DNA from: an uncultured Chlorobiaceae bacterium
GTDB taxonomy: Bacteria; Bacteroidota; Chlorobiia; Chlorobiales; Chlorobiaceae
Direction: 5' to 3'
DNA: 7,141 bases
Assembly: GCA_903904495.1 (NCBI GenBank)
Contig: CAIVCU010000217.1
Coordinates: forward strand, 1-7,141
Positions 6,801 to 7,141 of this stretch are shown in pieces (position 1 is the stretch's first letter; the number at the start of each line of letters is the position of its first letter). The notes beneath the pieces were generated by a model, which was given only the letters and a program-made list of their open reading frames with translations, made no database searches and had not been told where the DNA came from. The position numbers were made by a program, and so were the translations under genes.

Positions 6801-7025
6801 CCGCGACAACAGAAAGCTTTTAACCCCCTCCATCCGCGGTTTGCCGTCTACATACTTGTGATAGTCATGAGCAGGATCAAAAGGAACATAAGGTTCGTTG
6901 TTGACTTCAGCGTAATCTTTTAAGAAATAGTTAAACATCGATTCCCAGGCAAGGCTGTGTACTTTTGCGGTGCCGGTTATGACTCCGTCAAGATCAAATA
7001 TTGCCCCTTTGAAAATGTTACTCAT
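3861..7025 (-). CDS. Fused beta-phosphoglucomutase-like HAD phosphatase/mutase and GH65 disaccharide phosphorylase
   Basis: A 1054-residue two-enzyme fusion. Residues 1-245 are a HAD domain of beta-phosphoglucomutase type: nucleophile and acid D11 and D13 (FDLDGV), DGKPRMEGV at 60-68, S137 in IASSSRN, K172 in GKPNPDIF, and E196-D197 in VVVEDAISG. Residues about 255-1040 are glycoside hydrolase family 65. These comprise an N-terminal beta-sandwich, an alpha-barrel core with NGEAYRGHIFWDE (597-609), the expected general acid E746 in VMGPDEFHE, KQPDVLM (867-873) and the phosphate-binding TSHGSTLS (912-919), and a small C-terminal beta-domain. GH65 phosphorylases invert at the anomeric carbon and release beta-glucose 1-phosphate, which the HAD half would turn into glucose 6-phosphate. 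Trehalose, maltose, kojibiose or nigerose could be the substrate; I cannot tell which. No signal peptide is seen, so it is probably cytoplasmic. The ATG at 7025 starts directly at the HAD core. A TTG at 7082 would add 19 unsupported residues. Confidence 0.93.
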   Translation of the reverse strand: MSNIFKGAIFDLDGVITGTAKVHSLAWESMFNYFLKDYAEVNNEPYVPFDPAHDYHKYVDGKPRMEGVKSFLLSRDIELPYGELDDIPEKETICGLGNRKNILFSEILIKEGPEVYASSVELINELIKKGIRIGIASSSRNCKLILQLAQLEHLFETRVDGEVSIELGLKGKPNPDIFVRAARNLGLEPHECVVVEDAISGVQAGSRGNFGMVLGIARDIEGSKLRVEGADIVVRDLAEITIADIEHWFSEGLEFEGWNLTYTDFSAKDEKLRETLTSSGNGYLGVRGAYEGSSISHYHYPGTYIAGIFNRVPSEVHGQTIFNNDFVNTPNWLPIEFKIGGGEFIDPFDQKILSYQQNLNLRNGLMERDIVIQDNLGRISSIHTRRFTSMDDPHRCALTFTLKPVNYSAEVEFRSAIDGRVKNKNVARYNGLSNDHLEHIESSSENEIMLLHVQTNVSHYGIVTAARTGVLSHGKRLTIEHSIVKDTRYIGEAFKVRLSPTKSCTIEKLVSIHTSLDHKGADPVKAARHSLQTHDTFDTLFKSHVDAWEKIWEKADIIVEGDRFSQKALRLHTYHMMSTASPHNPAIDAGMPARGLNGEAYRGHIFWDEIFILPFFNRHFPDISKALLMYRYRRLDAAREYARENGYKGAMFPWQTADDGREDTQILHFNPKSGSWGPDLSRMQRHVSIAVFYNTWRYIYDTDDTQFLNENGAELMFEIARFWASIATYSPETGKYHIEGVMGPDEFHETLPGSGKEGLKDNAYTNIMAIWLFEKAAEIGEKIDPTILRHLISKIHLGFDELKHWRDISSNMNILVDSDGILEQFDGYKSLKELDWTHYRSRYGNIHRMDRILKAEGDTPDLYKVAKQPDVLMTFYTLSPGEVAELLGKIGYKIPDDLTLVRNNYAFYEPRTSHGSTLSKVVHSIISSYLHDGHEMAWKWFSDALKSDIEDTQGGTTQEGIHCGVMAGTLDTVIRYFAGISFYNEKLNVHPNRPAQWKKLSLSICFRNNRYAITITENDIIVTLLEAEGDEAPACIAGIHLTLKKGVAYHSATV

Positions 7026-7062
7026 ACAGGTATTTAAAAGATTTTCATAAAGAAGATTGTCG

Positions 7063-7141
7063 TCATAGAGAGAGCAGGCCAAGAATGGTCAGCAGAATAT
7101 CCGGATAGGGCACTGTATAGCTATTCGGGCAGATCTCCTCA
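7063..7141 (-). CDS. Possible C-terminal end of an unidentified upstream gene
   Basis: One minus-strand frame is open from the right edge to a TGA at 7065-7063 and encodes 25 residues ending in a hydrophobic stretch (YPDILLTILGLLSL). The other two minus frames are interrupted by stops within this stretch. It would end 37 bases before the HAD-GH65 start, a spacing that fits an operon. The fragment is too short for me to recognise a family, and an open frame of this length can occur by chance. Confidence 0.3.
   Translation of the reverse strand, partial: EEICPNSYTVPYPDILLTILGLLSL

Noticed and set aside
7026..7082. Longer HAD-GH65 start at a TTG (7082) adding 19 residues.
   Set aside because: TTG is a weak start, the added residues match nothing in the HAD family, and the ATG at 7025 places the catalytic DxD at the usual position near residue 11.

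Overview
The window reads as ordinary chromosomal DNA of a moderately AT-leaning bacterium, most likely a green sulfur bacterium (Chlorobium/Pelodictyon group). That placement is an inference. It rests on a B12-binding radical SAM protein resembling the BchQ/BchR bacteriochlorophyllide methyltransferases, a DHNA-CoA-thioesterase-like hotdog protein, and a fused HAD/GH65 protein of a kind I associate with Chlorobi. No rRNA or other decisive marker is present. All credible genes lie on the minus strand, so transcription runs from right to left.

Layout in the direction of transcription: (i) 7141-7063, a possible C-terminal tail of an unidentified upstream gene. (ii) 7025-3861, a 1054-residue fusion of a beta-phosphoglucomutase-type HAD domain and a GH65 disaccharide phosphorylase, closed by a strong intrinsic terminator. 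(iii) A promoter with a perfect TATAAT box, overlapping that terminator's T-tract, then queA (3757-2717) and ispD (2689-1958), separated by 27 bases. (iv) A likely stable-RNA promoter driving tRNA-Met(CAU) and tRNA-Gly(CCC), 10 bases apart. (v) A YdiI-like thioesterase gene (1678-1226) that starts 42 bases after tRNA-Gly with no clear promoter of its own, and ends in a plausible terminator. (vi) A B12-binding radical SAM protein (1116-1) whose 3' end lies beyond the left edge.

Functionally this is a mix of housekeeping and carbohydrate genes. The fusion protein would phosphorolyse an alpha-glucobiose to beta-glucose 1-phosphate and convert that to glucose 6-phosphate in one polypeptide. QueA makes epoxyqueuosine in tRNA. 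IspD works in the MEP isoprenoid pathway, which would feed quinone side chains, carotenoids and chlorophyll tails. The thioesterase may act in menaquinone synthesis, and the radical SAM protein may methylate a tetrapyrrole.

I found no insertion sequence, CRISPR array, phage gene or defence system, and no gene-free stretch longer than about 110 bases. The points most worth checking are the enzyme fusion, a protein gene apparently transcribed with the tRNA pair, a recurring ACCT just upstream of four of the five start codons where a Shine-Dalgarno would be expected, and an A31-C39 mismatch in tRNA-Met.
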